A DNA stretch of 64,000 bases from Caballeronia megalochromosomata (GCA_001580565.1 LRBF01000218.1:44461-108460); one strand, 5' to 3'. Numbered from the stretch's first letter, positions 16,970 to 26,627 are shown. Program-made: numbers and translations. The notes: generated by a model from the letters alone, not told the origin.

Positions 16970-17151
16970 CGATTCTCCTGGTTCTAGTTGTAGGGTTTCG
17001 TCGATGATACCGAGGGCTTCGGTCTCCGGACACTCGTCCAGAAGGCATAGGCCGCGCTGCATGAGACTTCCCGAATTGCCGGGCTCAGTCAACGAAAACG
17101 CCCGGCCGCTCCGGTAGAATGATCGATTCTTTGCCTTCAGCATCGAGCGCC

Positions 17152-18249
17152 GTGGCACACACTCTTCTGAACGACACCTTCCTGCGCGCGCTCCTGCGCC
17201 AGCCGACCGACTACACGCCGATCTGGCTGATGCGCCAGGCGGGGCGCTATCTTCCGGAGTACAACGCGACGCGCGCCCGCGCGGGCAGTTTTCTCGGCCT
17301 CGCGAAGAATCCTGACTACGCGACCGAAGTGACGCTCCAGCCGCTCGCACGCTATCCGCTCGACGCCGCGATTCTCTTCTCCGACATTCTCACCGTCCCC
17401 GACGCGATGGGTCTCGGCCTGAACTTCGTGCAGGGCGAAGGTCCGCGTTTCGAACGCACCGTGCGCACCGAGGACGACGTGAAGCGGCTCGCCGTGCCGG
17501 ATATCGGCGCGACGCTGTCCTACGTCACCGATGCCGTGAGCCAGATCCGCCGCGCGCTCACCGACGCACAGGGCCGCCAGAAAGTGCCGCTGATCGGCTT
17601 CTCCGGCAGCCCGTGGACGCTCGCGTGCTACATGGTCGAAGGCGGCGGCTCGGACGATCATCGCACGGTCAAATCGATGGCTTATGCGCGCCCGGACCTG
17701 ATGCATCGCATCCTCGACGTCAACGCGCAAGCCGTGACCGCGTACCTGAATGCGCAGATCGAAGCGGGTGCGCAGGCCGTGATGATTTTCGACACGTGGG
17801 GTGGCGCGCTCGCCGATGGCGCGTATCAGCGCTTCTCGCTCGAATACATCGCGAAGGTGGTCGCGGGTCTCAAGCGCGAGCACGATGGCGCACGCGTCCC
17901 GGTCATCACCTTCACGAAGGGCGGCGGACTGTGGATCGAGGAGATCGCCGCGACGGGTGTCGATGCGGTCGGTCTCGACTGGACCATGAACCTGGGCAAA
18001 GCGCGCGAAAAGGTCGGATCGCGCGTGGCGCTGCAGGGGAACATCGATCCGAACGTGCTCTTCGCGCCGCCCGCCGCGATCCGCACCGAAGCGCGCGCCG
18101 TGCTCGAGAGTTTCGGGAATTTTCCAGGCCACGTCTTCAATCTGGGCCACGGCATCTCGCAATTCACGCCGCCGGAGAGCGTCGCGGAACTCGTCGACGA
18201 AGTCCATCGCCACAGTCGCGCGATGCGCGCCGGGCACGCCGCGCACTAA
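17152..18249 (+). CDS. hemE: Uroporphyrinogen decarboxylase HemE
   Basis: HemE removes the four acetate carboxyls of uroporphyrinogen III to give coproporphyrinogen III in heme synthesis. The 365-aa product has the signature PIWLMRQAGRYLPEY (residues 22-36), whose Arg residues bind substrate, then FSDILTVPDAMGLGL with the conserved Asp, and GFSGSPWTLACYMVEGGGS. The GTG at 17152 gives the family N terminus (AHTLLNDTFLRALL). An in-frame ATG at 17119 would add 11 residues, but it falls inside TAGAAT (17115-17120), which looks like a -10 box. No helpful ribosome-binding site separates the two. Confidence 0.95.
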   Translation: MAHTLLNDTFLRALLRQPTDYTPIWLMRQAGRYLPEYNATRARAGSFLGLAKNPDYATEVTLQPLARYPLDAAILFSDILTVPDAMGLGLNFVQGEGPRFERTVRTEDDVKRLAVPDIGATLSYVTDAVSQIRRALTDAQGRQKVPLIGFSGSPWTLACYMVEGGGSDDHRTVKSMAYARPDLMHRILDVNAQAVTAYLNAQIEAGAQAVMIFDTWGGALADGAYQRFSLEYIAKVVAGLKREHDGARVPVITFTKGGGLWIEEIAATGVDAVGLDWTMNLGKAREKVGSRVALQGNIDPNVLFAPPAAIRTEARAVLESFGNFPGHVFNLGHGISQFTPPESVAELVDEVHRHSRAMRAGHAAH

Positions 18250-18382
18250 TACGGCACGAAATCCGGCGTTGCGCGTGCATGCTGCGGTGCAATGTCGGTG
18301 CCTCGGAGCAGGTAATCAGGGGCTGGAGCATTTCGTCCGAATCGCCCACCTCAGGCGGTGCTCCCCGATGTCAAGACTGAAC

Positions 18383-18391
18383 TTATGCACA
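18383..18391 (+). promoter_or_regulatory. DnaA box (TTATGCACA)
   Basis: Exact match to TTATNCACA. Together with a second box 183 bp downstream, it lies in the non-coding region before priA. Confidence 0.5.
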
Positions 18392-18573
18392 ATTCGTTCG
18401 CTGCGGCGCGCCATCAGACGTATGGCCTCCGGCAACCAATAAAGTGTCTCTATGTGTGCTTTAAGCCAATGATTTTTAAGAAATTTCCAGAGCTTTGCCC
18501 GAAATGTGGGCTAGCGCACATAAGGGTTTCGTGACATTGTTTGCGGCGTTCCCGGACGCACTTCTCAACAAAG

Positions 18574-18591
18574 TTATCCACAGGCCTGTGG
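18574..18591 (+). promoter_or_regulatory. DnaA box (TTATCCACA) in a 14-bp palindrome
   Basis: Exact match to the strong R1-type DnaA box at 18574-18582. The sequence continues as the perfect palindrome CCACAGGCCTGTGG, so a weaker second copy (two mismatches) faces it on the other strand. Confidence 0.55.
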
Positions 18592-18712
18592 AAAGCATCG
18601 GAAACTCAAAAATAATCGGCGGTTTACAGACGATTCTGATGTTTCACTTTAACTTCTTCCGGCTCAGGCGCATTCCGGTGTCGAGCCGTTGTACACGGGG
18701 CCGTGCACGGTG

Positions 18713-20956
18713 ATGGGGCTTTTCGTGCGCGTCGCCGTCGATCAGCCAATGCCCGTGCTGTTCGACTACCGCTACGCGCTGCCGGATGCGCCCGTCGTTG
18801 GCATGCTGGTGCAGGTGCCGTTCGGACGACGCGAGGTCGTCGGGTTGATCTGCGAAATCGCCGATTCAAGTGACGTGCCCGAGGGCAAATTGCGCGCCGT
18901 CACCGCACGCTGCGACGGTTGCGCGCCGCTGTCCGAAGCCTGGATCGCACTGGCCAGTTTCGCCGCCGATTACTATCAGCGCGGTCTGGGCGAAGTGGCG
19001 CTGCCGGCGTTGCCGCAGGCGTTGCGCGACGCCTCGCGCTGGAATCGCCTGTTCGCTGTGGAGCCGCGCTTTCGGCTGTTGCCGCAAGGCCGCGCGCAAC
19101 TTCCCGACGCGTTGCCCGCGCGCGCCATCGCCCTGCGCCGATTGGCCGATGCGCTCGCGAACGAGCCCGCTCTCGCCTTATCCGATGCCCGCGCGCTGCA
19201 TCCCAAAGCGAGCGTGACTTTCGACGACTGGCTCGCGCGCGGCTGGATCGAAACAGTCGCGGCGCGCGTCGAGGCGCCCGGCGCGAACGGGCCCGCGCTC
19301 CCGACCGGCGCAGCGCCGCTGCCGGTGCTGACCGACGAACAACGCGATGCCGTCGCCGCGATTTCCGGCGCGCAAGGCTTCGCGCCGTTTCTGCTCCATG
19401 GCGTGACGGGCAGCGGCAAGACCGAGGTCTATTTGCACGCGCTCGCCGCCTTGCTCACCGCGCGGCCGGATGCGCAGGCGCTCGTCCTCGTTCCCGAAAT
19501 CAACCTGACGCCGCAGTTCGAAGCCGCGTTCCGCGCGCGCTTCGCGGCGCTCACGGACAGTTCGATCGTCACGATGCACAGCGGCCTCGCCGAAGGCGAG
19601 CGCGCGCGCAACTGGCTGGCGGCGCACACGGGCAGCGCGCGCATCGTGCTCGGCACGCGCCTCGCGATTCTCGCGTCGATGCCGAAGCTCGCGATCATCG
19701 TCGTCGATGAAGAGCACGATCCCGCCTACAAGCAGCAGGAAGGCTTGCGCTACTCGGCGCGCGATCTTGCGATCTACCGCGCGAAGCAACTCGACATTCC
19801 CGTCGTGCTCGGCTCCGCGACGCCGTCGCTCGAAACCTGGTGGCAGGCGGAGCAGGGCCGCTACACGCGGCTGACGCTCACGCGCCGCGCCGTCGCCGAA
19901 GCGGCGCTGCCGGCCGTCAAGCTCATCGATCTGGAAGAGGAACGACAACGCGGCCGCGCGTCGGTGGACGGACTGGCGGGGCCGCTCATCGCCGCGCTGA
20001 AAACGCGCGTCGAACGTGGCGAACAGAGTCTCGTGTTTCTGAACCGGCGCGGCTATGCGCCGATTCTGTCCTGCGACGCCTGCGGCTGGGTCGCGGGCTG
20101 TCCGCGCTGCAGCGCGTATGCCGTGCTGCATAAGCCGGAGCGCGCGCTGCGCTGCCACCACTGCGGTTGGGAGTCGCGCATTCCGAAGTCGTGCCCGGAT
20201 TGCGGCAACATTGATATTGCGCCGATGGGCCGCGGCACGCAGCGCGTCGAGGAGACGCTCGCCAGCGTGGTGCCGGGCGCGCGCGTGCTGCGCATCGACG
20301 CCGACAGCACGCGCCGCAAAGGCAGCGCGCAAGCGCTTTTTTCCGACGTGCACGCGGGCGAGGTCGACATTCTCGTCGGCACGCAGATGATCGCGAAGGG
20401 CCACGACTTCCGGCGCGTGACGCTCGTCGGCGTGCTCAACGCCGACACCGCGCTGTTCTCGCACGACTTTCGCGCGAGCGAGCGACTTTTCGCGCAACTG
20501 ATACAGGTGAGCGGTCGCGCCGGACGCGCGGGCTTGCCCGGCGAAGTGCTGATTCAGACGCGTTACCCGCGTCACGCGCTGTATCTGGCGCTCTCGCGGC
20601 AGGACTACGTGGGTTTCGCCAACTCGACGCTGGCCGAACGGCGCGACGCGCGCCTGCCGCCGTTCGTCTATCAGGCGATGCTGCGGGCCGAAGGCCGCAC
20701 GCTGGAAGCGGCGCTCGGGTTTCTGGAGCAAGCGGCGGCCGCGTTCGCGCCTTTACCCGGCGCGGACCGCGTGACCGTCTACGATGCGGTGCCGCTCACC
20801 ATCGTCAAAGTGTTCAATGTGCATCGGGCGCAACTGCTGCTGGAAAGTGCGTCGCGGGCCGCCTTGCAGGCGTCGTTGCGCGCGTGGCAGCCGGCGCTGC
20901 GCTCGCTCAAGGGCGTGCTGCGCTGGAACGTCGAAGTCGATCCGCTCGACGTCTGA
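18713..20956 (+). CDS. priA: Primosomal protein N' PriA (replication restart helicase)
   Basis: PriA recognises stalled or repaired forks and reloads DnaB. The 747-aa product has the N-terminal 3'-end binding domain (FVRVAVDQPMPVLFDYRY), the SF2 helicase P-loop GVTGSGKTEVY, the DEEH Walker B (VVDEEHDPAYKQQEG), the zinc-binding Cys cluster (CDACGWVAGCPRC...CHHCGW...CPDCG) and the IQVSGRAGRAG motif VI. The ATG at 18713 is used; GTG at 18710 and TTG at 18689 are in-frame alternatives. It follows a spacer with DnaA boxes and is convergent with a small minus-strand gene. Confidence 0.96.
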   Translation: MGLFVRVAVDQPMPVLFDYRYALPDAPVVGMLVQVPFGRREVVGLICEIADSSDVPEGKLRAVTARCDGCAPLSEAWIALASFAADYYQRGLGEVALPALPQALRDASRWNRLFAVEPRFRLLPQGRAQLPDALPARAIALRRLADALANEPALALSDARALHPKASVTFDDWLARGWIETVAARVEAPGANGPALPTGAAPLPVLTDEQRDAVAAISGAQGFAPFLLHGVTGSGKTEVYLHALAALLTARPDAQALVLVPEINLTPQFEAAFRARFAALTDSSIVTMHSGLAEGERARNWLAAHTGSARIVLGTRLAILASMPKLAIIVVDEEHDPAYKQQEGLRYSARDLAIYRAKQLDIPVVLGSATPSLETWWQAEQGRYTRLTLTRRAVAEAALPAVKLIDLEEERQRGRASVDGLAGPLIAALKTRVERGEQSLVFLNRRGYAPILSCDACGWVAGCPRCSAYAVLHKPERALRCHHCGWESRIPKSCPDCGNIDIAPMGRGTQRVEETLASVVPGARVLRIDADSTRRKGSAQALFSDVHAGEVDILVGTQMIAKGHDFRRVTLVGVLNADTALFSHDFRASERLFAQLIQVSGRAGRAGLPGEVLIQTRYPRHALYLALSRQDYVGFANSTLAERRDARLPPFVYQAMLRAEGRTLEAALGFLEQAAAAFAPLPGADRVTVYDAVPLTIVKVFNVHRAQLLLESASRAALQASLRAWQPALRSLKGVLRWNVEVDPLDV

Positions 20957-21112
20957 TCAGACTTCGGCGCGAGAGACGTCGCGGTTTGTCCGGCCACCCT
21001 GGTCGGATGCGTCATCCGACCGATGTACGTGCGGCGACGCGCCCCGCACGAACAACACGACGCAGACTGCGAACATCGCCCAAACGCTGGCTACCACCAT
21101 CCAAGTGCTCAT
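20957..21112 (-). CDS. Small single-pass membrane protein, function unknown
   Basis: A 51-aa frame with an ATG at 21110-21112 preceded on its strand by GGGGAGAG at good spacing. Residues 4-23 (WMVVASVWAMFAVCVVLFVR) form one strong membrane helix, followed by a hydrophilic, charged C-terminal tail. Its stop abuts the priA stop with no gap. I do not recognise a named family. The good ribosome-binding site and clear helix argue that it is real, but no homology can be cited. Confidence 0.55.
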   Translation of the reverse strand: MSTWMVVASVWAMFAVCVVLFVRGASPHVHRSDDASDQGGRTNRDVSRAEV

Positions 21113-21321
21113 GCTCGTTGCTCTCCCCGAGATCGCGGTTCGTTGTTGACCGCGAATGAAGCGCCGTGGGCGGCGCATTGCGTTTATATCGGCGGTGCCC
21201 GGGGATTTACTTAGGGGGTTGTCCCAAAAAAATATCAGCTAGGGAAACTACTAGGCGACAGGCGCCAGCCGCCATCCGGCGGTGCACCGCTCAAAGCCTT
21301 GTGCCATAAGGGTTTCATTGT

Positions 21322-21352
21322 GGTGCAACCTAGCGAAAATCTTGGTTGCACC
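21322..21352. promoter_or_regulatory. Likely PutA operators upstream of putA
   Basis: An inverted pair GGTGCAACC (21322-21330) and GGTTGCACC (21344-21352), 13 bp apart, both contain GTTGCA, the core bound by the ribbon-helix-helix domain of E. coli PutA. They lie 78-108 bp upstream of the putA start, and this PutA has the same N-terminal DNA-binding domain, so autoregulation by proline is the natural reading. Confidence 0.7.
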
Positions 21353-21429
21353 TTTTATATCAGCGGAGTACGATTCGCCAACTTTTTAGTCATAGGCCGG
21401 GTTGGGCACGACCGGCAAACGAAGGAAAT

Positions 21430-24400
21430 ATGGCGAGCACAACCCTAGGCGTCAAAGTCGACGATCTGCTGCGTTCCCGGCTCAAAGATGCCGCGACGCG
21501 CCTCGAACGCACTCCCCACTGGCTGATCAAGCAGGCGATCTTCGCCTACCTGGAGCGTATCGAGCACGGCCAGCTTCCGCCGGAGCTGTCGGGTGCGAAC
21601 GGCTCGTCCGAAATGGCCGACGCCACGCCCGTCGACGGCGACGAAGACAGCGCGCCGCATCCCTTCCTCGACTTCGCGCAGAACGTGCAGCCGCAATCCG
21701 TGCTGCGCGCTGCGATCACGGCCGCGTATCGCCGGCCGGAGCCGGAGTGCGTGCCGTTCCTGATCGGACAGGCGCGTTTGCCCGCGACCGTCGCCGCCGA
21801 AACCGAAAAGCTCGCGACGAAGCTCGTCGAAGCGCTGCGCGCGAAAAGCTCGGGCGGCGGCGTCGAAGGGTTGATCCACGAGTTCTCGCTATCGAGTCAG
21901 GAAGGCGTCGCGCTGATGTGTCTCGCCGAAGCGCTCCTGCGCATTCCGGACCGCGCCACGCGCGACGCGCTGATCCGCGACAAGATCAGCAAGGGCGACT
22001 GGAAATCGCACATGGGCCAGGCGCCGTCGCTGTTCGTGAACGCGGCGACGTGGGGCCTGATGATCACCGGCAAGCTCGTGACGACGAACAGCGAGACGGG
22101 CTTGTCCTCCGCGCTGACGCGCCTGATCGGACGGGGCGGCGAGCCGCTGATCCGCAAGGGCGTCGACATGGCGATGCGCCTGATGGGCGAGCAGTTCGTC
22201 ACCGGCGAAACCATTTCCGAGGCGCTTGCGAACAGCCGCAAGTTCGAAGCGCGCGGATTCCGCTACTCCTACGACATGCTCGGCGAAGCGGCGACGACCG
22301 AGGAAGACGCGCAGCGCTACTACGCGTCCTACGAGCAGGCGATCCACGCGATCGGCAAGGCGGCTGGCGGGCGCGGCATCTACGAAGGCCCGGGCATTTC
22401 GATCAAGCTTTCCGCGCTGCATCCGCGTTATTCGCGCTCGCAGCAGGAACGCACGATGAACGAGCTGCTGCCGCGCGTGCGTTCGCTCGCGCAACTGGCG
22501 CGCCGTTATGACATCGGCTTGAATATCGACGCCGAGGAAGCCGATCGTCTCGAAATCTCGCTCGATCTGCTCGAAGCGCTGTGCTTCGATCCGGAACTGG
22601 CGGGCTGGAACGGCATCGGTTTCGTCGTGCAGGGTTATCAGAAGCGCTGCCCGTTCGTGATCGACTATCTGATCGATCTCGCGCGCCGCAGCCGTCATCG
22701 CTTGATGATTCGCCTCGTGAAGGGTGCGTACTGGGATACGGAAATCAAGCGCGCGCAAGTCGATGGCCTCGAAGGCTATCCGGTCTATACGCGCAAGATC
22801 TACACGGACATCTCGTATCTCGCGTGCGCGAAGAAGCTGCTCGGCGCGCCGGATGCCGTCTATCCGCAGTTCGCGACGCACAACGCATTCACGCTGTCCG
22901 CGATCTATCATCTCGCCGGGCAGAACTACTATCCCGGCCAGTACGAGTTCCAGTGCCTGCACGGCATGGGCGAGCCGCTCTACGAAGAAGTGACCGGCCG
23001 CGACAAGCTGAACCGTCCGTGCCGCGTGTATGCGCCCGTCGGCACGCACGAAACGCTGCTCGCGTATCTCGTGCGCCGCCTGCTGGAGAATGGCGCGAAC
23101 ACGTCGTTCGTGAACCGCATCGCCGATGAATCCATTCCGGTGAAGGAACTGGTGCGCGATCCGATCGACGAAGCGCAAGCCATCACGCCGCTCGGCGCGC
23201 CGCACGCGAAGATCCCGCTGCCGCGTCAGTTGTACGGCAACGAGCGCTTCAATTCGATGGGCCTCGATCTGTCGAACGAGCATCGTCTGGCGTCGCTGTC
23301 GTCGGCGTTGCTGGCTAGCGCGCATCATCCGTGGCGCGCCGAGCCGATGCTCGAAGGCGGCGACATCGCCAACGGCGTCGCGCGCGAGGTGCGCAATCCT
23401 TCGGACCTGCGCGATCTCGTCGGTACGGTCGTGGAAGCATCGCCGGAACAGGTGAGCGCCGCGATCGCGAACGCCGTGGCCGCCGCGCCGATCTGGCAGG
23501 CGACGCCCGTCGAAGATCGCGCCGACTGCCTCGCGCGCGCCGCCGATCTTCTCGAAGCGCAGATGCACACGCTGATGGGTCTCGTCGTGCGCGAAGCGGG
23601 CAAGTCGCTGGCGAACGCAATCGCGGAAATTCGCGAGGCCATCGACTTCCTGCGCTACTACGCGTCGCAGATCCGCGCCGAATTCTCGAACGATACGCAT
23701 CGTCCGCTCGGTCCAGTCGTGTGTATCAGCCCGTGGAACTTCCCGCTCGCAATCTTCATGGGTCAGGTCGCCGCCGCGCTCGCGGCCGGCAATCCGGTCC
23801 TCGCAAAGCCCGCCGAACAGACGCCGCTGATCGCCGCGCAAGCCGTGCGCATTCTGCGCGAAGCGGGCGTGCCCGCTGGCGCGGTGCAACTGCTGCCGGG
23901 CAATGGCGAAACCGTGGGCGCGGCGCTGGTCGCCGATCCGCGCACGCGCGCGGTCATGTTCACCGGCTCGACGGAAGTCGCGCGCCTCATCAACAAGACG
24001 CTGTCCGAGCGCCTCGACCCGGACGGCCGCCCGATTCCGCTGATCGCCGAAACCGGCGGCCAGAACGCGATGATCGTCGATTCGTCCGCGCTCGCGGAAC
24101 AGGTCGTAGCCGACGTGCTTCAGTCGTCGTTCGATTCGGCCGGCCAGCGCTGCTCGGCACTGCGCGTGCTGTGCCTGCAGGACGATGTCGCCGATCGCAC
24201 GCTCGAAATGCTCACCGGCGCGATGAACCAGCTCGCGCTCGGCAATCCGGACCGTCTCTCGACGGACGTCGGCCCCGTGATCGACGCGGACGCGAAGCGC
24301 GGCATCGACGCGCACATCGCCGGCATGCGCGACAAGGGCCGCAACGTGACGCAACTGCCGCTGCCCGATCATTGCGCGCAGGGCACCTTCGTGCCGCCGA

Positions 24401-25356
24401 CGCTCATCGAGCTCGACAGCATCGACGAGCTCAAGCGCGAAGTGTTCGGCCCCGTGCTGCATGTGGTGCGTTACCGCCGCTCGAACCTTGATAAACTCCT
24501 CGACCAAATTCGCTCGACGGGTTACGGGCTCACGCTCGGCATCCATACGCGTATCGACGAAACCATCGCGCACGTGATCGCGCGGGCGCATGTGGGCAAC
24601 ATCTACGTGAACCGCAATGTGATCGGCGCGGTCGTCGGTGTGCAGCCGTTCGGCGGCGAAGGTCTGTCGGGCACGGGTCCGAAGGCGGGTGGCGCGCTGT
24701 ACTTGCAGCGTCTGCTCGCCAAGCGCCCGACCGGTCTGCCGAAGTCGCTCGCGAGCACGCTCATGGTCGATGAGGCCGCGTCGAAGGACGCACCCGCCGC
24801 GGCGCTCACCGCGTTGCGCGACTGGGCGATCGGCGAACGCGATCCGCAGACGGCCGCGCGCTGCGACGGCTATCTGCAACATGTGATGGCGGGCGCGACG
24901 GCGGTGCTGAACGGCCCGACGGGCGAGCGCAACACCTACACGCTGGGCGCGCGCGGCACCGTGCTGTGCGTGGCGGCGACGGCGAGCGGCGCGCGCGCGC
25001 AACTGGCCGCCGTGCTCGCGACGGGCAACCGCGCGTTGTTCAGCGGATCGGCGGGCGAGCAACTGGCGGCGTCGCTGCCGGCTTCGCTGAAGCCGTATGT
25101 CCAGGTGCGCAAGGCGGCGGAGGACTTCGACGCCGTGCTGTTCGAAGGCGACAGCGATGAACTGCTGTCGCTCGTGAAGGAAGTCGCGAAGCGCACGGGG
25201 CCGATCGTATCGGTGCAGGGCGTGGCTGCGGGAGCGTTCGCCGACGCTGGCCACGACGGCGAAGACTACGCGCTCGAACGTCTGCTGACGGAACGCTCGG
25301 TGAGCGTGAACACAGCGGCGGCGGGCGGCAATGCGAATTTGATGACGATCGGTTGA
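21430..25356 (+). CDS. putA: Trifunctional PutA: proline dehydrogenase, P5C dehydrogenase and repressor
   Basis: PutA oxidises proline to glutamate in two steps (FAD then NAD+) and represses its own gene when proline is absent. The 1308-aa product has a ribbon-helix-helix DNA-binding domain (TTLGVKVDDLLRSRLKDAA, residues 3-21), a proline dehydrogenase barrel (RLVKGAYWDTEIKRAQ...), and an aldehyde dehydrogenase domain with PWNFPLAIF, ETGGQNAMIV and the nucleophile Cys in SAGQRCSALRVL. About 200 further residues form the ALDH-like C-terminal domain of type B/C PutAs. ATG 21430 has GGAAAT upstream; the frame extends 28 codons further but those precede the operators' expected transcript start. 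Confidence 0.97.
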   Translation: MASTTLGVKVDDLLRSRLKDAATRLERTPHWLIKQAIFAYLERIEHGQLPPELSGANGSSEMADATPVDGDEDSAPHPFLDFAQNVQPQSVLRAAITAAYRRPEPECVPFLIGQARLPATVAAETEKLATKLVEALRAKSSGGGVEGLIHEFSLSSQEGVALMCLAEALLRIPDRATRDALIRDKISKGDWKSHMGQAPSLFVNAATWGLMITGKLVTTNSETGLSSALTRLIGRGGEPLIRKGVDMAMRLMGEQFVTGETISEALANSRKFEARGFRYSYDMLGEAATTEEDAQRYYASYEQAIHAIGKAAGGRGIYEGPGISIKLSALHPRYSRSQQERTMNELLPRVRSLAQLARRYDIGLNIDAEEADRLEISLDLLEALCFDPELAGWNGIGFVVQGYQKRCPFVIDYLIDLARRSRHRLMIRLVKGAYWDTEIKRAQVDGLEGYPVYTRKIYTDISYLACAKKLLGAPDAVYPQFATHNAFTLSAIYHLAGQNYYPGQYEFQCLHGMGEPLYEEVTGRDKLNRPCRVYAPVGTHETLLAYLVRRLLENGANTSFVNRIADESIPVKELVRDPIDEAQAITPLGAPHAKIPLPRQLYGNERFNSMGLDLSNEHRLASLSSALLASAHHPWRAEPMLEGGDIANGVAREVRNPSDLRDLVGTVVEASPEQVSAAIANAVAAAPIWQATPVEDRADCLARAADLLEAQMHTLMGLVVREAGKSLANAIAEIREAIDFLRYYASQIRAEFSNDTHRPLGPVVCISPWNFPLAIFMGQVAAALAAGNPVLAKPAEQTPLIAAQAVRILREAGVPAGAVQLLPGNGETVGAALVADPRTRAVMFTGSTEVARLINKTLSERLDPDGRPIPLIAETGGQNAMIVDSSALAEQVVADVLQSSFDSAGQRCSALRVLCLQDDVADRTLEMLTGAMNQLALGNPDRLSTDVGPVIDADAKRGIDAHIAGMRDKGRNVTQLPLPDHCAQGTFVPPTLIELDSIDELKREVFGPVLHVVRYRRSNLDKLLDQIRSTGYGLTLGIHTRIDETIAHVIARAHVGNIYVNRNVIGAVVGVQPFGGEGLSGTGPKAGGALYLQRLLAKRPTGLPKSLASTLMVDEAASKDAPAAALTALRDWAIGERDPQTAARCDGYLQHVMAGATAVLNGPTGERNTYTLGARGTVLCVAATASGARAQLAAVLATGNRALFSGSAGEQLAASLPASLKPYVQVRKAAEDFDAVLFEGDSDELLSLVKEVAKRTGPIVSVQGVAAGAFADAGHDGEDYALERLLTERSVSVNTAAAGGNANLMTIG

Positions 25357-25456
25357 GACACCCCTCGAGCGCTCGATTCAAACGAATTCAAACAATCGGC
25401 AGCAGGCACGGCGATCCCGGCACAAGCTGCCATCCACACTGGAACCAGGAGAAGCT

Positions 25457-26605
25457 ATGAAGCACACGATGACCACGCTGGCAGCAGCCATGACGCTCGC
25501 CGGCCTGTCGCTCGCGGGGACCGCATTTGCACAGCAGGCCCAGGACGTGAAAGTCGGTTACGCCGGACCGCTGACTGGTGCGCAGGCGCACTACGGCAAG
25601 GACATGGAGAACGGCATCACGCTGGCTGTCGAAGATTTCAACGCCACGAAGCCGGTGATCGGCGGCAAGCCGGTTCGCATCGTGCTGAACTCGGCCGACG
25701 ACCAGGCTGACCCGCGCACGGGCACGACCGTCGCGCAGCGCCTCGTCGACGACGGCATCAAGGGCATGCTCGGCCACTTCAATTCGGGTACGACGATCCC
25801 GGCATCGCGCATTTACGCGAACGCGGGCATCCCCGAAATCGCGATGGCGACGGCGCCCGAATACACGACGCAAGGCTTCAAGACGGCCTTCCGCATGATG
25901 ACCTCCGACACGCAGCAAGGCTCGGTCGCGGGTGAGTTCGCGGTGAAGAACCTGAAGGTCAAGAAGATCGCGATCGTCGATGACCGCACGGCTTACGGCC
26001 AAGGTCTTGCCGACCAGTTCGAGAAGGCGGCGAAGGCGGCGGGCGGCACGATCGTCGACCGTGAATTCACGAACGACAAGGCTGTCGACTTCAAGGCGAT
26101 TCTGACCAAGATCAAGTCGACGAACCCGGACCTCGTGTACTACGGCGGCGCCGATTCGCAAGCCGGCCCGATGGTGAAGCAGATGAAGACGCTCGGCTTC
26201 CGCGCGCCGCTGATGGCGGGCGAAATGGTGAAGACCGACACCTTCCTGAAGATCGCGGGCGACGCCTCGGACGGCACGGTGGCATCGCTCGCCGGCCTGC
26301 CGATGGACGAAATGCCGGGCGGCGCGGACTATTCGGCGAAGTACAAGAAGCGCTTCAACGAAGACGTGCAGACCTACTCGCCGTACGCCTACGACGGCGC
26401 GATGGCCATGTTCAACGCGATGAAGGCGGCCAACTCGACAGACCCGGCGAAGTACCTGCCGTTCCTCGCGAAGACCGACATGCAGGGCGTGACGGCGAAG
26501 CACCTGTCGTACGACTCGAAGGGCGATCTGAAGAACGGCGGGATCACGCTGTATAAGGTCGTCGGCGGGAAGTGGACGACGCTGCAGAGCGTGGGTGGGA
26601 AGTAA
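25457..26605 (+). CDS. Branched-chain amino acid ABC transporter, periplasmic binding protein (LivK/BraC type)
   Basis: A 382-aa periplasmic binding protein: signal peptide of about 25 residues ending AFA-QQ, then the Leu/Ile/Val-binding pattern VKVGYAGPLTGAQAHYGKDMENGITLAVEDFN, VLNSADDQADPRTGTTVAQRLVDD and GMLGHFNSGTTIPASRIY. It delivers a branched-chain or related amino acid to an ABC permease, but no permease or ATPase genes are adjacent, so it is an orphan component. AGGAGAAG precedes the ATG. It is 100 bp after putA, but a proline role is speculation. A terminator follows. Confidence 0.93.
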   Translation: MKHTMTTLAAAMTLAGLSLAGTAFAQQAQDVKVGYAGPLTGAQAHYGKDMENGITLAVEDFNATKPVIGGKPVRIVLNSADDQADPRTGTTVAQRLVDDGIKGMLGHFNSGTTIPASRIYANAGIPEIAMATAPEYTTQGFKTAFRMMTSDTQQGSVAGEFAVKNLKVKKIAIVDDRTAYGQGLADQFEKAAKAAGGTIVDREFTNDKAVDFKAILTKIKSTNPDLVYYGGADSQAGPMVKQMKTLGFRAPLMAGEMVKTDTFLKIAGDASDGTVASLAGLPMDEMPGGADYSAKYKKRFNEDVQTYSPYAYDGAMAMFNAMKAANSTDPAKYLPFLAKTDMQGVTAKHLSYDSKGDLKNGGITLYKVVGGKWTTLQSVGGK

Positions 26606-26627
26606 GCGCTCGGGTTTGAGCTAAAGG

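Larger units (their letters stand above)
18250..18712. other. 463-bp spacer between hemE and priA with DnaA-box sequences
   Basis: No gene is supported here. The segment carries two exact matches to the DnaA box consensus TTATNCACA on the plus strand (18383-18391 TTATGCACA and 18574-18582 TTATCCACA). The second is part of the 14-bp palindrome CCACAGGCCTGTGG (18578-18591). An AT-rich patch (about 18465-18490) lies between them. This may be regulatory for priA or a DnaA-titrating site. Confidence 0.55.

Noticed and set aside
18383..18591. Reading the DnaA-box spacer as the replication origin
   Set aside because: Only two exact boxes, no clear 13-mer AT cluster beside them, and dnaA/dnaN are not adjacent. 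It is kept only as a DnaA-site observation.
21889..25254. 1121-codon minus-strand frame over putA
   Set aside because: Mirror of the putA codon pattern with no domain of its own.
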